From Shewanella sp. Isolate11 (GTDB lineage Bacteria > Pseudomonadota > Gammaproteobacteria > Enterobacterales > Shewanellaceae), in NCBI RefSeq assembly GCF_022398315.1, contig NZ_JAKEVF010000004.1:1-64000 (forward strand): a stretch of 64,000 nt of DNA. Reading direction: 5' to 3'. Shown piece after piece: positions 8,048 through 17,944 of this stretch. Position numbers and translations under genes: made by a program. A model generated the notes under the pieces. That model did not search any database. It saw nothing but the letters and a program-made list of their open reading frames with translations, and was not told the DNA's origin. Every line of letters begins with the position of its first letter. Position 1 is the stretch's first letter.

Positions 8048-11008
8048 TTAAAACTTCACACTTGCACTAAATTCAACATAACGTGGCGTTTGATAACCAG
8101 TGATAGTGCCGTAATCAGGGTTTGCCATCCCTTCATCACCGCTCTCAAAGGTTTCAATTTGACGCGTAGTTGCGCTTGAGTTAAGTACGTTGTAAACGTT
8201 TGCTTTTAGCACTACATCTAAATCAGACACTTCCATAGTGTAAGAGGCTGATAGGTCTAAACGGTAGACCCAATCGGTACGACCGGCAGAGCCGCGAGGA
8301 TTAAAGCTGTACGAACCATCGCTGTTGAGCGTGTAGTAGGTATCACCATAATCTGGACGGTTAACTGGGTGACCAATACCGAATTTGTTTAGTGGGCGAC
8401 CAGACTCTACAGATAGGTTCGCGCCGACAGTCAGCGAATCGGTTATTGCATAGGCACCAAATAATTTGAACATATGACGACGATCGTTGGGTAGGTAACC
8501 ATCAGCACCATCCATTAGCTCAGGGAAGTCAAAGTCTTGGGTTAGACCAGCATCGCCTTGAGCGTTATCAGACTTAACTAGACCTTCAGTGTTACCGTAG
8601 CTTTGTGACCAAGTGTATGTCGCGCTCATGCTCCAATCGTCAGTCCATGCACGGTTTAAGGTTAGGTCGACAGCGTTATAGGTACGTTCAGCAGAAGGAT
8701 AGCCAAGTTCATTACCTGGAATCGTTTCAACACTATCTACAGCGCCATCACAGTCAGTATCTAACTTAACTGTCATGTCTTCCCCTGGGTTACCTAGCAC
8801 ATATCCGCCACCACCTGGGTGAGCACAACCGTATTTAGCTTCGGTCCAATGGCTGATAGTCATATCATCGATAGCACCGTTCAGTTTACGCTGAGTCCCC
8901 TTGATACCCCATGACCATGTATCGTCGATCATCGCTTGGTAGCCGATGATGATTTCATCTTGGTACATTGGGTCTAACTCTTGGTCGACGATACCTGAAG
9001 TATCAGGTACTGTGCCATCGGCTAACGATAGGTCACCGCCAATTTGCGCACCTAAGTCCGGCGTAGGAACAATTGTGCCATTGATATCTTGGTCAATTGT
9101 ACCGTTGAGAGCGTAGTAACGGTATGCATCAAATTCGTTACCCGCAAGACGTACGTTAGTGTTACTCGCTACGGGCAGGAAGTATCGACCTACGTTAGCA
9201 AACAGTTTAGATTCTCCGTCACCATTGATATCCCAAGACACACCCATACGTGGTGCAATCATGTCGTCAATTTTAACGAAACTTTCGCCTTCCGAGTTCA
9301 TGTTATCAAATGAATCCCAGCGAAGACCTAGAGATAGTGTGACAGTATCGGTTACAGCCCAAGTATCTTCTAGATAAATTGCTTGTGAATTTACCTCAAA
9401 ATCACCACCTACAGTACGTTCACGTGAACGTGCATATTGAGTCACACCAGCAGGTACTGTTGCGCCGTTAGCCAGTACTGTGCCTGGAGCCGTATCGTAG
9501 TAAAACCAGTAAACTCCACCAGGACCAGAGTAGAATTGGTTACTGTGTGAAGTATTCACTTCTTGGTCGTAACCAAATTTCAGGGTGTGGTCTTCAGCGA
9601 CTAACCATTCGAAATCGGCACGGAATTCTTTACGCTTATCGTTACCTTCTTCTTGAAAGTAGTCGGCAGCAGAAGCACAACCACGTGAAACCTGTGGGGC
9701 ACTAGCACGTAAATCGTAAATTAAGTTACAGTCACCAGCAATGTTACTTGAAGAGGTTAAGTTATATTCATTTACCCCATATAGTACACGAGCACTGAAA
9801 GTATCAGTGAATTGACCGGTATAGGTGAATACATAGTTATCACCACCACTCTTACTCACACTCTTAGAGGTTTCCATACCCACTTCTTTATTCAAGAAGT
9901 CATATTCATAGTTGGTGTAGTTATTGTCGTTTTTATCTGAGAAACCTAAGAATTCTAAGGTGTGGTTATCAGTGATGTTCCAATCAAGTTTTAAGCCCCA
10001 GAATGGATTATCAGATTCAACATCTGAGAACGCAGTGGCATGAGAGTATGCGTATTCTTGTTTGGTGCTACGAGGTTGGTACATAGCATAGAAGAACAGC
10101 TTGTCTTTAATTAATGGACCTGAAGCGTATACATTCCCTTCGATTTTGTCGTAAGCGTCTGCGCCATTATAGGTGTAAATATCACCCGCAGGGTTATAGC
10201 TGTCAGGTGACGTCGAAGACAGTGCATCTGGACGATAGCGAACGTTACCGCCAAACTCCCAGTTGTTTGAACCACTCTTAGTTACCGCGTTAACCACACC
10301 GCCTGTAGAACGACCAAACTCAGCACCATAACCACCAGTTTTCACTTCGAACTGCTCATAGAAGTCAAAAGGAACGTTTGAGAAACCTAGACCATTACGG
10401 AAGTTAGTTACGTTTAGACCGTTAATGTAGAAGGCGTTCTCTGCAACGGATGCGCCACCGAATGAGGCAAAGTTACCGAAACGACCATCACCACGGGTAG
10501 TCCCCGGAGCCAGTAGTGCAACACTGGTAATATCTTTAGGTAGTGGTAGGCGTTCGATTTCAGTTTGGCTGATCACTAGGGCTGCTTCTGAAGAGGTGGT
10601 GTCGATAGACGCGATGCGTGAAGAACCCACAACCGCTAATCTTTCCATACCCACTTGGTGAAGCTCGGTAGTAATGTTTGAGCTGCTACCAATGGTGACA
10701 GGGATGTTTTCAACTACCTTGTCATCATAACCGTCAGCGGCAATCGTTAGTGTATATTGGCCAATAGGTAAGCGAGGAATACGATATTTCCCGTTGCCAT
10801 CTGATTCAATAGTTCTAACTAGACCTGTGTCTTGGTTTTTAATAGTAATTTTTGCTCCAAGAACAGGAGCGCTGGTACCCGATGTAACTGTGCCCTGAAT
10901 CGCGCCGTCAGTATTACTTGCTGCTAATACCTGTGGGGCGACCATGCTCAGACTTGAAACGACTGCAATAGCAAGCAAAGAACGCTTGAATGTTGAGTGT
11001 GTCATCAA
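8048..11008 (-). CDS. TonB-dependent receptor with carboxypeptidase-like N-terminal domain (Oar-like)
   Basis: This 986-residue outer-membrane receptor has a signal peptide (to about residue 30, ending QVLA). A CarboxypepD_reg-like beta-sandwich follows (about 31-110, GAKITIKNQDTGLVRTIESD), then a plug domain (about 125-245, with the GGVVNAVTKSGSN segment), then a large 22-strand-type barrel ending in an aromatic residue (EFSASVKF). The receptor imports a substrate using ExbBD-TonB energy; Oar-type members of this family are often tied to large peptides or proteins. It sits beside an S46 dipeptidyl peptidase on the same strand, which suggests peptide scavenging (inference). The region upstream (11009-11186) is AT-rich and holds no gene. 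Confidence 0.9.
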   Translation of the reverse strand: MMTHSTFKRSLLAIAVVSSLSMVAPQVLAASNTDGAIQGTVTSGTSAPVLGAKITIKNQDTGLVRTIESDGNGKYRIPRLPIGQYTLTIAADGYDDKVVENIPVTIGSSSNITTELHQVGMERLAVVGSSRIASIDTTSSEAALVISQTEIERLPLPKDITSVALLAPGTTRGDGRFGNFASFGGASVAENAFYINGLNVTNFRNGLGFSNVPFDFYEQFEVKTGGYGAEFGRSTGGVVNAVTKSGSNNWEFGGNVRYRPDALSSTSPDSYNPAGDIYTYNGADAYDKIEGNVYASGPLIKDKLFFYAMYQPRSTKQEYAYSHATAFSDVESDNPFWGLKLDWNITDNHTLEFLGFSDKNDNNYTNYEYDFLNKEVGMETSKSVSKSGGDNYVFTYTGQFTDTFSARVLYGVNEYNLTSSSNIAGDCNLIYDLRASAPQVSRGCASAADYFQEEGNDKRKEFRADFEWLVAEDHTLKFGYDQEVNTSHSNQFYSGPGGVYWFYYDTAPGTVLANGATVPAGVTQYARSRERTVGGDFEVNSQAIYLEDTWAVTDTVTLSLGLRWDSFDNMNSEGESFVKIDDMIAPRMGVSWDINGDGESKLFANVGRYFLPVASNTNVRLAGNEFDAYRYYALNGTIDQDINGTIVPTPDLGAQIGGDLSLADGTVPDTSGIVDQELDPMYQDEIIIGYQAMIDDTWSWGIKGTQRKLNGAIDDMTISHWTEAKYGCAHPGGGGYVLGNPGEDMTVKLDTDCDGAVDSVETIPGNELGYPSAERTYNAVDLTLNRAWTDDWSMSATYTWSQSYGNTEGLVKSDNAQGDAGLTQDFDFPELMDGADGYLPNDRRHMFKLFGAYAITDSLTVGANLSVESGRPLNKFGIGHPVNRPDYGDTYYTLNSDGSYSFNPRGSAGRTDWVYRLDLSASYTMEVSDLDVVLKANVYNVLNSSATTRQIETFESGDEGMANPDYGTITGYQTPRYVEFSASVKF

Positions 11009-11186
11009 TCTTTCCTTAAGGAGTTTTTGTAAGATTATTGTTATTTAATTGTACTTAAAGCGTAACTATTGTTATACGATTGTTAAATGTATTTCAATGG
11101 TTGTAACATTAATCTTTGCGGGATTTTTTAACTGGGGGAAAAAGTCTGGCGTCAAAGCCGCATGGTTGTTGGATTTTTCTAAGATA

Positions 11187-11217
11187 AAAAAAACGACATA
11201 AGAAGAAAATTCTTATG
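11187..11217 (-). terminator. Terminator of the S46 peptidase gene (minus strand)
   Basis: CATAAGAA (11197-11204) pairs with TTCTTATG (11210-11217). The minus-strand product continues into an uninterrupted T-run (A-run at 11186-11193). It separates the peptidase from the TonB receptor gene, so the two are probably transcribed separately. Confidence 0.75.
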
Positions 11218-11246
11218 CCGTTGATACCATAAATAAAAGCGTTTGA

Positions 11247-13451
11247 TTAATTTCTAACCAAGTCTAGTTCTTGAATTAAATTATCTGCATGATCGACTTC
11301 ATCCATCATCCACAGGATATATCTAAAATCGACGTGAACCGCACGAGTGATGGTGGGGTTGAAGAACCAGTCTTTAGTAATCGCTTCATAGGTGGAGTCG
11401 AAATTAAGCCCGACTAAGTCGCCGTTACCATTGAATACCGGTGAGCCTGAGTTACCGCCAGTGGTATCGACACTCGATAGGAAGTTCACCGGTACCGAAC
11501 CAAATTGTTCAGGCTTATCTAAGCAAGAAAACAGGCGACATAACCAAGAGGCTGGATCTGGATACACAGTATCCACTTTGTGGCTGCCGTAGCGCTTGGC
11601 ATTTATTGCATCTAGTAGCTTCTGTGGAGAGTTAAATGGCTCTACACCTGTGTCTTTAGCAACGATGCCTTCTAAGCGAGTAAATGGCTGTTTATATAGG
11701 GCATCTTTCGATTGATAGCCATCGACCATACCGTAAGTGATACGCAGTGTGCCGTTAGCATCTGGATACACAGGCCAGCCATTCGCCTTGTTATAGGCGA
11801 TGATGGCTTGCATATAATCGGGGCGCGATTGAGATAACTTACCGGCCAAGATTTTATTGGCTTTTTCATCGGTCATGTTGGTGTCATATAGGGCAACAGC
11901 AAGGCGAATGAAAGGGTCAGCGCTGGTTTCGAAAGCCTCCACATCGGCATCCATCCATGCTAGGCGTTTAGCCTGATCGGTCAGTGATGTTAATGAGTAG
12001 AAACCTTCAAGTTTATCGCTCAATGACACTTGTTGATCTTGGCTGCTGAGGATGTCATCTAGTACGGCAACACGGTTATCTTGGGCAAGATAGGCTTGTA
12101 AATCTTGTTGCCATAGGGTTTTGTCGACACTCACTGCAAAGCTTGAATCGATACGCTTAAGGCGAGCCTTAAACATATTCATGTCACGTTGCTGATAGCC
12201 TTCTTCACGTTCGGTATCAGGCTTGGTTTTTTCTTTAGCGAGACGATAAAGCTGCTTGGCTGCGCCAAGGAGATCGCTCGACTGGGCATTATTGAAGTAA
12301 TAGCCTTTTTGCTGTGCGTTACGCTGTTCGATCAGCAGAGCTTCAAGCTGGTCGACTTTGCTCTGATAGCTTTGATATTGGCTATCGGCGGCTAACCATT
12401 TTTTGAACTCATCTTCTCGAGCCTGCTTAATACCCGCAATATCGGTGGCTTTAAAACCATCGAGTAAGCCATTGTATTTCTTCATGCGGTTAGCCATAGA
12501 GGCTAATGTCCCCGCATATTTAATCTTTATTGCTGCGTCGCTATCGCCCATGGCTTCGATGGTATCGATGCGCAGTTGATAACGCTCAGCCAGAGTCGGG
12601 TAGAGCCAGTCACTGGCAAACTTAAGTTCACTGGTTAGGCGATAGCGGCTGGTTGAACCTGGGTAACCCGCAACAAAGACACCGTCGCCCGCTTTAACGC
12701 CATCGGCATTAATTTTTAAATAGCTCTTTGGCTTAAAGGGAACGTTGTCTGGCGAGTAGGCCGCTGGCTTACCATCTTTGCCAACATAGGCGCGAAGGAA
12801 AGTGAAGTCACCTGAGTGGCGTGGGTATTCATAGTTATCGATATCGCCACCGAAAGCGCCCACACTTTTAGCTGGTGCATAGACTAGACGCACATCACGG
12901 ATCATTAACTGTTTGATCAGGTAATATTCGAGACCATTATGGAAGCTACGTACCGAGCAACGATAGTTATCATCGCTTTCACACTCTTTGATCAATGCCT
13001 TGCGATTGGCCTGAATAGTGTCATAACGCTCAAGCGGGTCATCACTTAGGCCGCTTTTCACTTTGTCACTGACGTCGGTAACGGCTTCGGTAATATAGAG
13101 GCGCTCGTTCGGCCCGGCAGAAGGTTCATCGGCTTGTGTTTTGGCAAGGAACCCATCAGCGATATAGTTATGTTGTTGATTGCTGTTATATTGGATAGCT
13201 CGATAAGCACAGTGGTGATTAGTCACAACTAAGCCTTGGGGTGATACGAAACTGGCGGTACAATAGCCGAGGCCGACCACGGCGTTCATTGGATATTGAG
13301 TCAGATCGGAAAGTTGTTTTGCTGGAATTTGAATACCGCGTTCGCTTAGCTTGTCGGCGATCGACGGCATCTGATATGGTTGCCATTGCCCTTCATCGGC
13401 AATTGCTACACCCGATGACAGCATTAAGGCTGCGACCAATGCTTTGCGCAT
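11247..13451 (-). CDS. S46 family dipeptidyl peptidase (DPP7/DPP11 type)
   Basis: A 734-residue secreted serine peptidase with a signal peptide (RKALVAALMLSSGVAIA). S46 enzymes release dipeptides from peptide N-termini in the periplasm. The chymotrypsin-like triad is visible: His in VVTNHHC (H79/H80), Asp in AFGGDIDNYEYPRHSGDF, and Ser668 in TTGGNSGSPV. The position 18 residues after the catalytic Ser decides P1 preference in known members (as I recall, Gly in DPP7 and Arg in Porphyromonas DPP11). Here it is Ser686 (LNFDSTYEAI), so the specificity cannot be read directly. A helical insert (about 300-560) covers the active site in this family. The gene is divergent from dnaB. Confidence 0.92.
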   Translation of the reverse strand: MRKALVAALMLSSGVAIADEGQWQPYQMPSIADKLSERGIQIPAKQLSDLTQYPMNAVVGLGYCTASFVSPQGLVVTNHHCAYRAIQYNSNQQHNYIADGFLAKTQADEPSAGPNERLYITEAVTDVSDKVKSGLSDDPLERYDTIQANRKALIKECESDDNYRCSVRSFHNGLEYYLIKQLMIRDVRLVYAPAKSVGAFGGDIDNYEYPRHSGDFTFLRAYVGKDGKPAAYSPDNVPFKPKSYLKINADGVKAGDGVFVAGYPGSTSRYRLTSELKFASDWLYPTLAERYQLRIDTIEAMGDSDAAIKIKYAGTLASMANRMKKYNGLLDGFKATDIAGIKQAREDEFKKWLAADSQYQSYQSKVDQLEALLIEQRNAQQKGYYFNNAQSSDLLGAAKQLYRLAKEKTKPDTEREEGYQQRDMNMFKARLKRIDSSFAVSVDKTLWQQDLQAYLAQDNRVAVLDDILSSQDQQVSLSDKLEGFYSLTSLTDQAKRLAWMDADVEAFETSADPFIRLAVALYDTNMTDEKANKILAGKLSQSRPDYMQAIIAYNKANGWPVYPDANGTLRITYGMVDGYQSKDALYKQPFTRLEGIVAKDTGVEPFNSPQKLLDAINAKRYGSHKVDTVYPDPASWLCRLFSCLDKPEQFGSVPVNFLSSVDTTGGNSGSPVFNGNGDLVGLNFDSTYEAITKDWFFNPTITRAVHVDFRYILWMMDEVDHADNLIQELDLVRN

Positions 13452-13572
13452 GTTTCTTCCTTAATTATTATATGTATTTTATGGACTCTCAGGCAGAGAT
13501 AACCTGTTTGAGCTTTGCTTGAGCTCGGGTTTATATCATATTTTGCCCAATTGTTGGAAATTTGGAGATTTA

Positions 13573-14979
13573 ATGGCACAGAAAGGTGGTTTTCAGGCGA
13601 AAAAGAAGCCAAGAGATATACAGCTCGATGCATTGAAGATGCCGCCGCATTCGATCGAGGCTGAACAGTCTGTGCTGGGTGGCTTGATGCTTGACTCCGA
13701 CGCTTGGGATAAAGTGGCTGAAGCTGTGGTAAAAGAGGACTTTTATTCTCGTTCCCATAAGATGATCTTCACCGCGATGGAATCTCTCGTCGCCGCGGGG
13801 CAGCCAATCGATTTGATCACAGTATCTGAGCAATTAGAACTCGAAGACAGTCTTGAAGATGCGGGTGGTTTTGCCTATTTAGGTGAGATTGCCAAAAACA
13901 CCCCGAGTGCGGGTAACATTCTCTCTTACGCTTCAATCGTACGTGAACGTGCGGTCGTGCGGGAGATGATTAAAGTGGCTAACGAGATAGCCGATGCGGG
14001 TTTTAATCCTGAAGGGCGCAATTCCGGCGAGCTGTTGGACTTAGCTGAAAGCAAAGTATTTAAAATTGCCGAGCAGCGTGCCAATGCCAATGAAGGCCCC
14101 GAAGGCATAAAAACCATCCTGGAAAAAACCGTCGATAAGATTGAAGAGCTGTATAACAATCCTCATAACGGTGTCACAGGGGTGTCCAGTGGTTTTAACG
14201 ACCTCGATAAGATGACGGCTGGCTTCCAGTCTGGCGATTTAATTATTGTTGCTGCGCGTCCATCTATGGGTAAAACCACATTTGCGATGAACCTGTGTGA
14301 ACAGGCTGCGCTCAATGAAGATAAACCTGTGCTGATTTTCAGTTTAGAGATGCCGTCAGAACAGATCATGATGCGTATGTTGGCCTCGCTCGGTCGAGTT
14401 GACCAAACTAAGATCCGTACCGGTCAGCTTGACGATGACGATTGGGCGCGAGTCTCTTCGACCATGGGTATCATGCTCGAACAGGGTAAGATGTATATTG
14501 ATGATGGCTCAGGGTTAACTCCTACCGAAGTGCGTAGCCGTGCACGCCGTATTGCGCGTGAATATGGTGGCCTGTCGATGATTATGATCGATTACCTTCA
14601 GTTGATGCAGGTACCAGCCCTGTCTGATAACCGTACTCTGGAAATTGCCGAGATTTCACGTTCGCTTAAGGCTCTGGCGAAAGAACTAGAGATCCCCGTC
14701 ATTGCGCTTTCACAGCTTAACCGCTCGCTAGAGCAACGCGCCGATAAACGTCCAGTTAACTCGGATCTGCGTGAATCGGGTTCTATCGAGCAGGATGCGG
14801 ATTTGATCATGTTCATTTATCGTGATGAGGTTTATCACGATGATTCTGAGCACAAAGGCACCGCCGAGATTATTATTGGTAAACAGCGTAACGGCCCTAT
14901 TGGGCGGGTACGTTTGGTGTTCCAGGGGCAGTATTCTCGTTTTGACAACTACGCCGGTCCTCAATTTGAAGAGGAATAA
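13573..14979 (+). CDS. dnaB: Replicative DNA helicase DnaB
   Basis: 468 residues from the ATG at 13573 (E. coli 471). The in-frame extension from 13519 adds 18 residues not found in the family. DnaB is the hexameric 5'-3' helicase at the fork. The N-terminal domain (about 25-125, PPHSIEAEQSVLGGLMLDSD) contacts primase. The RecA-like domain carries Walker A (ARPSMGKTT, residues 228-236), Walker B (IMIDYLQLM) and the DRESGSIEQDADLI-type motif (here DLRESGSIEQDADLI). No intein is present. It is followed by alr, as in E. coli. Confidence 0.97.
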   Translation: MAQKGGFQAKKKPRDIQLDALKMPPHSIEAEQSVLGGLMLDSDAWDKVAEAVVKEDFYSRSHKMIFTAMESLVAAGQPIDLITVSEQLELEDSLEDAGGFAYLGEIAKNTPSAGNILSYASIVRERAVVREMIKVANEIADAGFNPEGRNSGELLDLAESKVFKIAEQRANANEGPEGIKTILEKTVDKIEELYNNPHNGVTGVSSGFNDLDKMTAGFQSGDLIIVAARPSMGKTTFAMNLCEQAALNEDKPVLIFSLEMPSEQIMMRMLASLGRVDQTKIRTGQLDDDDWARVSSTMGIMLEQGKMYIDDGSGLTPTEVRSRARRIAREYGGLSMIMIDYLQLMQVPALSDNRTLEIAEISRSLKALAKELEIPVIALSQLNRSLEQRADKRPVNSDLRESGSIEQDADLIMFIYRDEVYHDDSEHKGTAEIIIGKQRNGPIGRVRLVFQGQYSRFDNYAGPQFEEE

Positions 14980-15012
14980 GCCCGTAAGATAAGGGATGAG
15001 TTGTTCAGTGGT

Positions 15013-15026
15013 ATACCAATCGCAGT
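15013..15026 (+). repeat. Solo terminus of the ~176-bp inverted-repeat element
   Basis: ATACCAATCGCAGT matches the left end of the element at 17492. The sequence after it diverges, so this is either a remnant or a chance match. It lies in the 208-bp dnaB-alr gap, which holds nothing else I recognise. Confidence 0.35.
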
Positions 15027-15187
15027 CAAATGTTGCGGGTTAAAATCATTAAGACGCTGTTGAGATTCATTTAGCCTGTAACCATGACTGCCAGTCGTGC
15101 TCTCAGTGACAGCTATTGGGTCAACGTAAAGTACTTATCAGTTTGTTGGTATTAATTTCATCGTTCGGTTTTTATTAAGGTTATTGT

Positions 15188-16264
15188 TTGAAACCCTTTC
15201 CTAGAGCAGAGATCAGCGGTGATGCACTGCTATCCAACCTAAAGCGATTACGTGAGCTGGCTCCTCAGAGTAAGGTGATGGCGGTTGTTAAAGCCAATGG
15301 CTATGGTCATGGCTTACTCAATGTTGCCAATTGCCTTACTAGTGCCGATGGCTTCGGTTTAGCGCGTTTAGAAGAAGCCTTAGAGCTAAGAGCGGGCGGC
15401 GTGACCACTAAGCTGCTGCTACTTGAAGGCTTTTTTAGGCAGAATGACCTCAATACCTTGGTGGAGCATGATATCGATACTGTAGTGCATCACGAGTTTC
15501 AAATCGAGATGCTCGAAACGGCGCAGTTAACTAAACCTGTTACGGTATGGATGAAAATCGACTCGGGCATGCACCGGCTCGGTTTTAGCTTAGCGCAGTT
15601 TAATGCCACCTATGAACGCTTATTAGCCTGCCCACAAGTGGCCAAACCGATCCACCTGATGACGCATTTTGCCTGCGCCGATGAGCCAGATAATCCAGCG
15701 ACTTTGCGTCAAGCGGAGCGTTTCAATCTGCTCACTCAAGATCTACCTGGTGAACGAACCTTAGCCAATTCGGCAGCAGCGCTCTATTGGCAGCAGACCC
15801 AAGCCGATTGGATCCGTCCGGGCATCGCCTTATATGGTGTCTCACCTGTGGTAGGGGATTTAGGCCGTAATCATGGTCTGATCCCAGCGATGGAACTCGT
15901 GTCACAACTGATAGCAGTAAGAGAGCATAAAGCGGGCGATCCCGTCGGCTATGGCAGTTATTGGCATGCTAAGCAAGATACTAAATTGGGTGTGGTTGCC
16001 ATCGGTTATGGTGATGGCTATCCGCGTAACGCACCAGAGGGCACGCCTGTGTGGGTAAACGGTCGCTTGGTGCCGATTGTTGGCCGCGTCTCTATGGATA
16101 TGCTCACCGTTGACTTAGGCGCCGATGCAAATGATGTTGTGGGTGATGATGCGTTGCTGTGGGGACAAGCCCTGCCAGTGGAAGAGGTCGCCGAGCATAT
16201 AGGTACAATCGCCTATGAGTTGGTGACTAAGCTGACACCTAGAGTTGCCGTCTGTTTTAAATAG
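15188..16264 (+). CDS. alr: Alanine racemase
   Basis: A 358-residue PLP enzyme that interconverts L- and D-alanine for peptidoglycan. The PLP lysine is K35 in [11 protein letters not shown] and the second catalytic base is Tyr255 in VGYGSYW; both match E. coli Alr (359 aa). The C-terminal beta domain includes [14 protein letters not shown]. The start is TTG at 15188, preceded by TTAAGG, and it gives the family N-terminus [13 protein letters not shown]. There is no closer ATG. Confidence 0.96.
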   Translation: MKPFPRAEISGDALLSNLKRLRELAPQSKVMAVVKANGYGHGLLNVANCLTSADGFGLARLEEALELRAGGVTTKLLLLEGFFRQNDLNTLVEHDIDTVVHHEFQIEMLETAQLTKPVTVWMKIDSGMHRLGFSLAQFNATYERLLACPQVAKPIHLMTHFACADEPDNPATLRQAERFNLLTQDLPGERTLANSAAALYWQQTQADWIRPGIALYGVSPVVGDLGRNHGLIPAMELVSQLIAVREHKAGDPVGYGSYWHAKQDTKLGVVAIGYGDGYPRNAPEGTPVWVNGRLVPIVGRVSMDMLTVDLGADANDVVGDDALLWGQALPVEEVAEHIGTIAYELVTKLTPRVAVCFK

Positions 16265-16295
16265 CCGTTATTAATCTCTTTAAAGTGTGCCCTGT

Positions 16296-16323
16296 GCATT
16301 TTACTCTGAGCCGTGTAAAATGC
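16296..16323 (+). terminator. Possible hairpin terminator after alr (no T-run)
   Basis: GCATTTTAC (16296-16304) pairs with GTAAAATGC (16315-16323) about 30 bp after the alr stop. No T-tract follows, so it may be a transcript-end stabiliser and not an intrinsic terminator. Confidence 0.35.
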
Positions 16324-16409
16324 GCGGCCATGCTTACGGTGTTAGATTGATTTAGAGTTGAGTTTGTTAGTGCTATTTTACAACCTGCAAGATTAACCCC
16401 TGTTCATGA

Positions 16410-16460
16410 CTAATCTATGCTCAAAGCTAATCTAAGTTTAAGGCTAATCTAGGCTGCTAA
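16410..16460 (+). repeat. Three tandem 17-bp imperfect repeats upstream of dusA
   Basis: Copies start at 16410, 16427 and 16444, each beginning CTAATCTA, with a 17-bp period. The array ends about 20 bp before the dusA ATG, so it lies in the probable dusA promoter or leader. Confidence 0.6.
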
Positions 16461-16481
16461 TATTTAGGATCACGCTTTACT

Positions 16482-17492
16482 ATGCCGTTAACCCATATTT
16501 CAGAGCCGTTAACTACCATGCCAAATACCATTAATCGCACCTTCTCTATTGCGCCAATGCTCGATTGGACCGATCGCCATTACCGTTATTTTGCGCGGCT
16601 TATGTCGAGTGAGACACTGCTGTATACCGAGATGGTGACGACTGGCGCGATTATTCATGGTAAGGGGGATTATCTTGCCTATAACCAAGAAGAGCATCCT
16701 CTAGCATTACAACTGGGTGGTTCAAATGCCACCGATTTAGCGACCTGTGCCAAGATCGCCGCTGAACGTGGCTACGATGAAGTTAACTTAAATGTCGGTT
16801 GTCCTTCAGATAGAGTTCAGAGCGGGCGTTTTGGCGCCTGTCTAATGGCTGAACCACAATTAGTAGCCGAATGTGTCGATGCGATGCGTAGCGTGGTCGA
16901 TATTCCTGTAACAGTTAAAACCCGTATTGGTATCGATGAACAAGACAGCTATGAGTTCCTCACTCAGTTTATTGATAAAGTTGCCACAGCTGGATGCGAT
17001 ACTTTTATTATTCATGCCCGTAAGGCATGGTTGCAGGGCTTAAGTCCGAAAGAGAACCGTGAGATCCCGGAGCTCGATTATGAGCGGGTTTATCAATTAA
17101 AGCGTGATTATCCTAAATTAAGCATTTCAATTAACGGCGGCGTGAAAACGTTAGCCGAGTGTGCCAGTCACCTTGAGCAGTTAGATGGTGTAATGGTAGG
17201 TCGAGAGGCTTATCAGAATCCGTATATTTTAGCTCAGGTGGATCAGCTGCTGTGTGGTAGCGACAGACCCGTACTTAGCCGAGATGCTGTTTTAGAGAAA
17301 ATGATTCCCTATATGGAGAAACACCTTCAGCAAGGTGGCAGACTCAATCATATTACGCGTCATATTACTGGGTTATACCAAGGTGAAGTGGGTTCGCGAG
17401 CCTGGCGACGTTATTTGAGCGAAAATGCTCATCGCCAAGGAGCGGGTATTGAAGTGATCCATCAGGCTAGAGAAAGCATGACACTTAAGTAA
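16482..17492 (+). CDS. dusA: tRNA-dihydrouridine(20/20a) synthase
   Basis: A 336-residue FMN flavoenzyme that reduces U20/U20a in the D loop of tRNAs. The TIM barrel starts [20 protein letters not shown]. The catalytic Cys lies in the [19 protein letters not shown] segment, and flavin contacts include [10 protein letters not shown] and [11 protein letters not shown]. The length fits E. coli DusA (330-345 aa). The ATG at 16482 has AGGA upstream; an internal ATG at 16518 is the alternative. The TAA stop coincides with the left end of an inverted-repeat element, which separates the gene from its terminator. Confidence 0.95.
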   Translation: MPLTHISEPLTTMPNTINRTFSIAPMLDWTDRHYRYFARLMSSETLLYTEMVTTGAIIHGKGDYLAYNQEEHPLALQLGGSNATDLATCAKIAAERGYDEVNLNVGCPSDRVQSGRFGACLMAEPQLVAECVDAMRSVVDIPVTVKTRIGIDEQDSYEFLTQFIDKVATAGCDTFIIHARKAWLQGLSPKENREIPELDYERVYQLKRDYPKLSISINGGVKTLAECASHLEQLDGVMVGREAYQNPYILAQVDQLLCGSDRPVLSRDAVLEKMIPYMEKHLQQGGRLNHITRHITGLYQGEVGSRAWRRYLSENAHRQGAGIEVIHQARESMTLK

Positions 17493-17669
17493 TACCAATC
17501 GCAGTAATTATCTGATCATTCTTGCTAGTTAAAATCGCCGATAACCGTGTTGTAAATTTTGTAATTATAATAACTAGTTACTGCAATTTACGCCTTGTTC
17601 TCGACAATTTTCCCTGTGCAATATTCTTTTATAAAGCGGGCTGATCACTAAATTTACTTTGATTGGTAT
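17492..17669 (+). mobile_element. MITE-like element, copy A
   Basis: 178 bp with terminal inverted repeats ATACCAATC/GATTGGTAT. It is flanked by TA on both sides, consistent with a TA target duplication. It shares an internal core (TTGTCGAGAACAAGGCG on the minus strand) with copies B (21629) and C (59964), which lie in the opposite orientation. There is no coding capacity, so any movement would need a transposase supplied elsewhere. It begins inside the dusA stop codon. Confidence 0.75.
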
Positions 17670-17697
17670 TACTTTCTATTTCTGCATTATTTTTTAC

Positions 17698-17727
17698 AAA
17701 GCCTTCAGTTACTCTGAAGGCTTTTTT
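17698..17727 (+). terminator. Terminator downstream of dusA and element copy A
   Basis: GCCTTCAG (17701-17708) pairs with CTGAAGGC (17714-17721), with a following TTTTTT run. It was probably the original dusA terminator, now displaced by the inserted element. Confidence 0.88.
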
Positions 17728-17944
17728 GTCTATTTTTTAATCTTTGACTGCAAAATAGCGAATTTCACCAGCACATGGTGAAACTGGCTATTTTTACATC
17801 TAACCCTATCTCAATTAGATACATTTTCTTGTGTGATTTTAAATTAAATCATTTTTAAATCATGTGTTTAATGTATTTTTAATAAAGTTGGCATATCGCT
17901 TGTATTGTCTTAGTTGTCTTAATAGAAAAGGAAAGGACGACCTC

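Noticed and set aside
13573-14979. Possible intein in dnaB
   Set aside because: Length and motif spacing match an intein-free DnaB.
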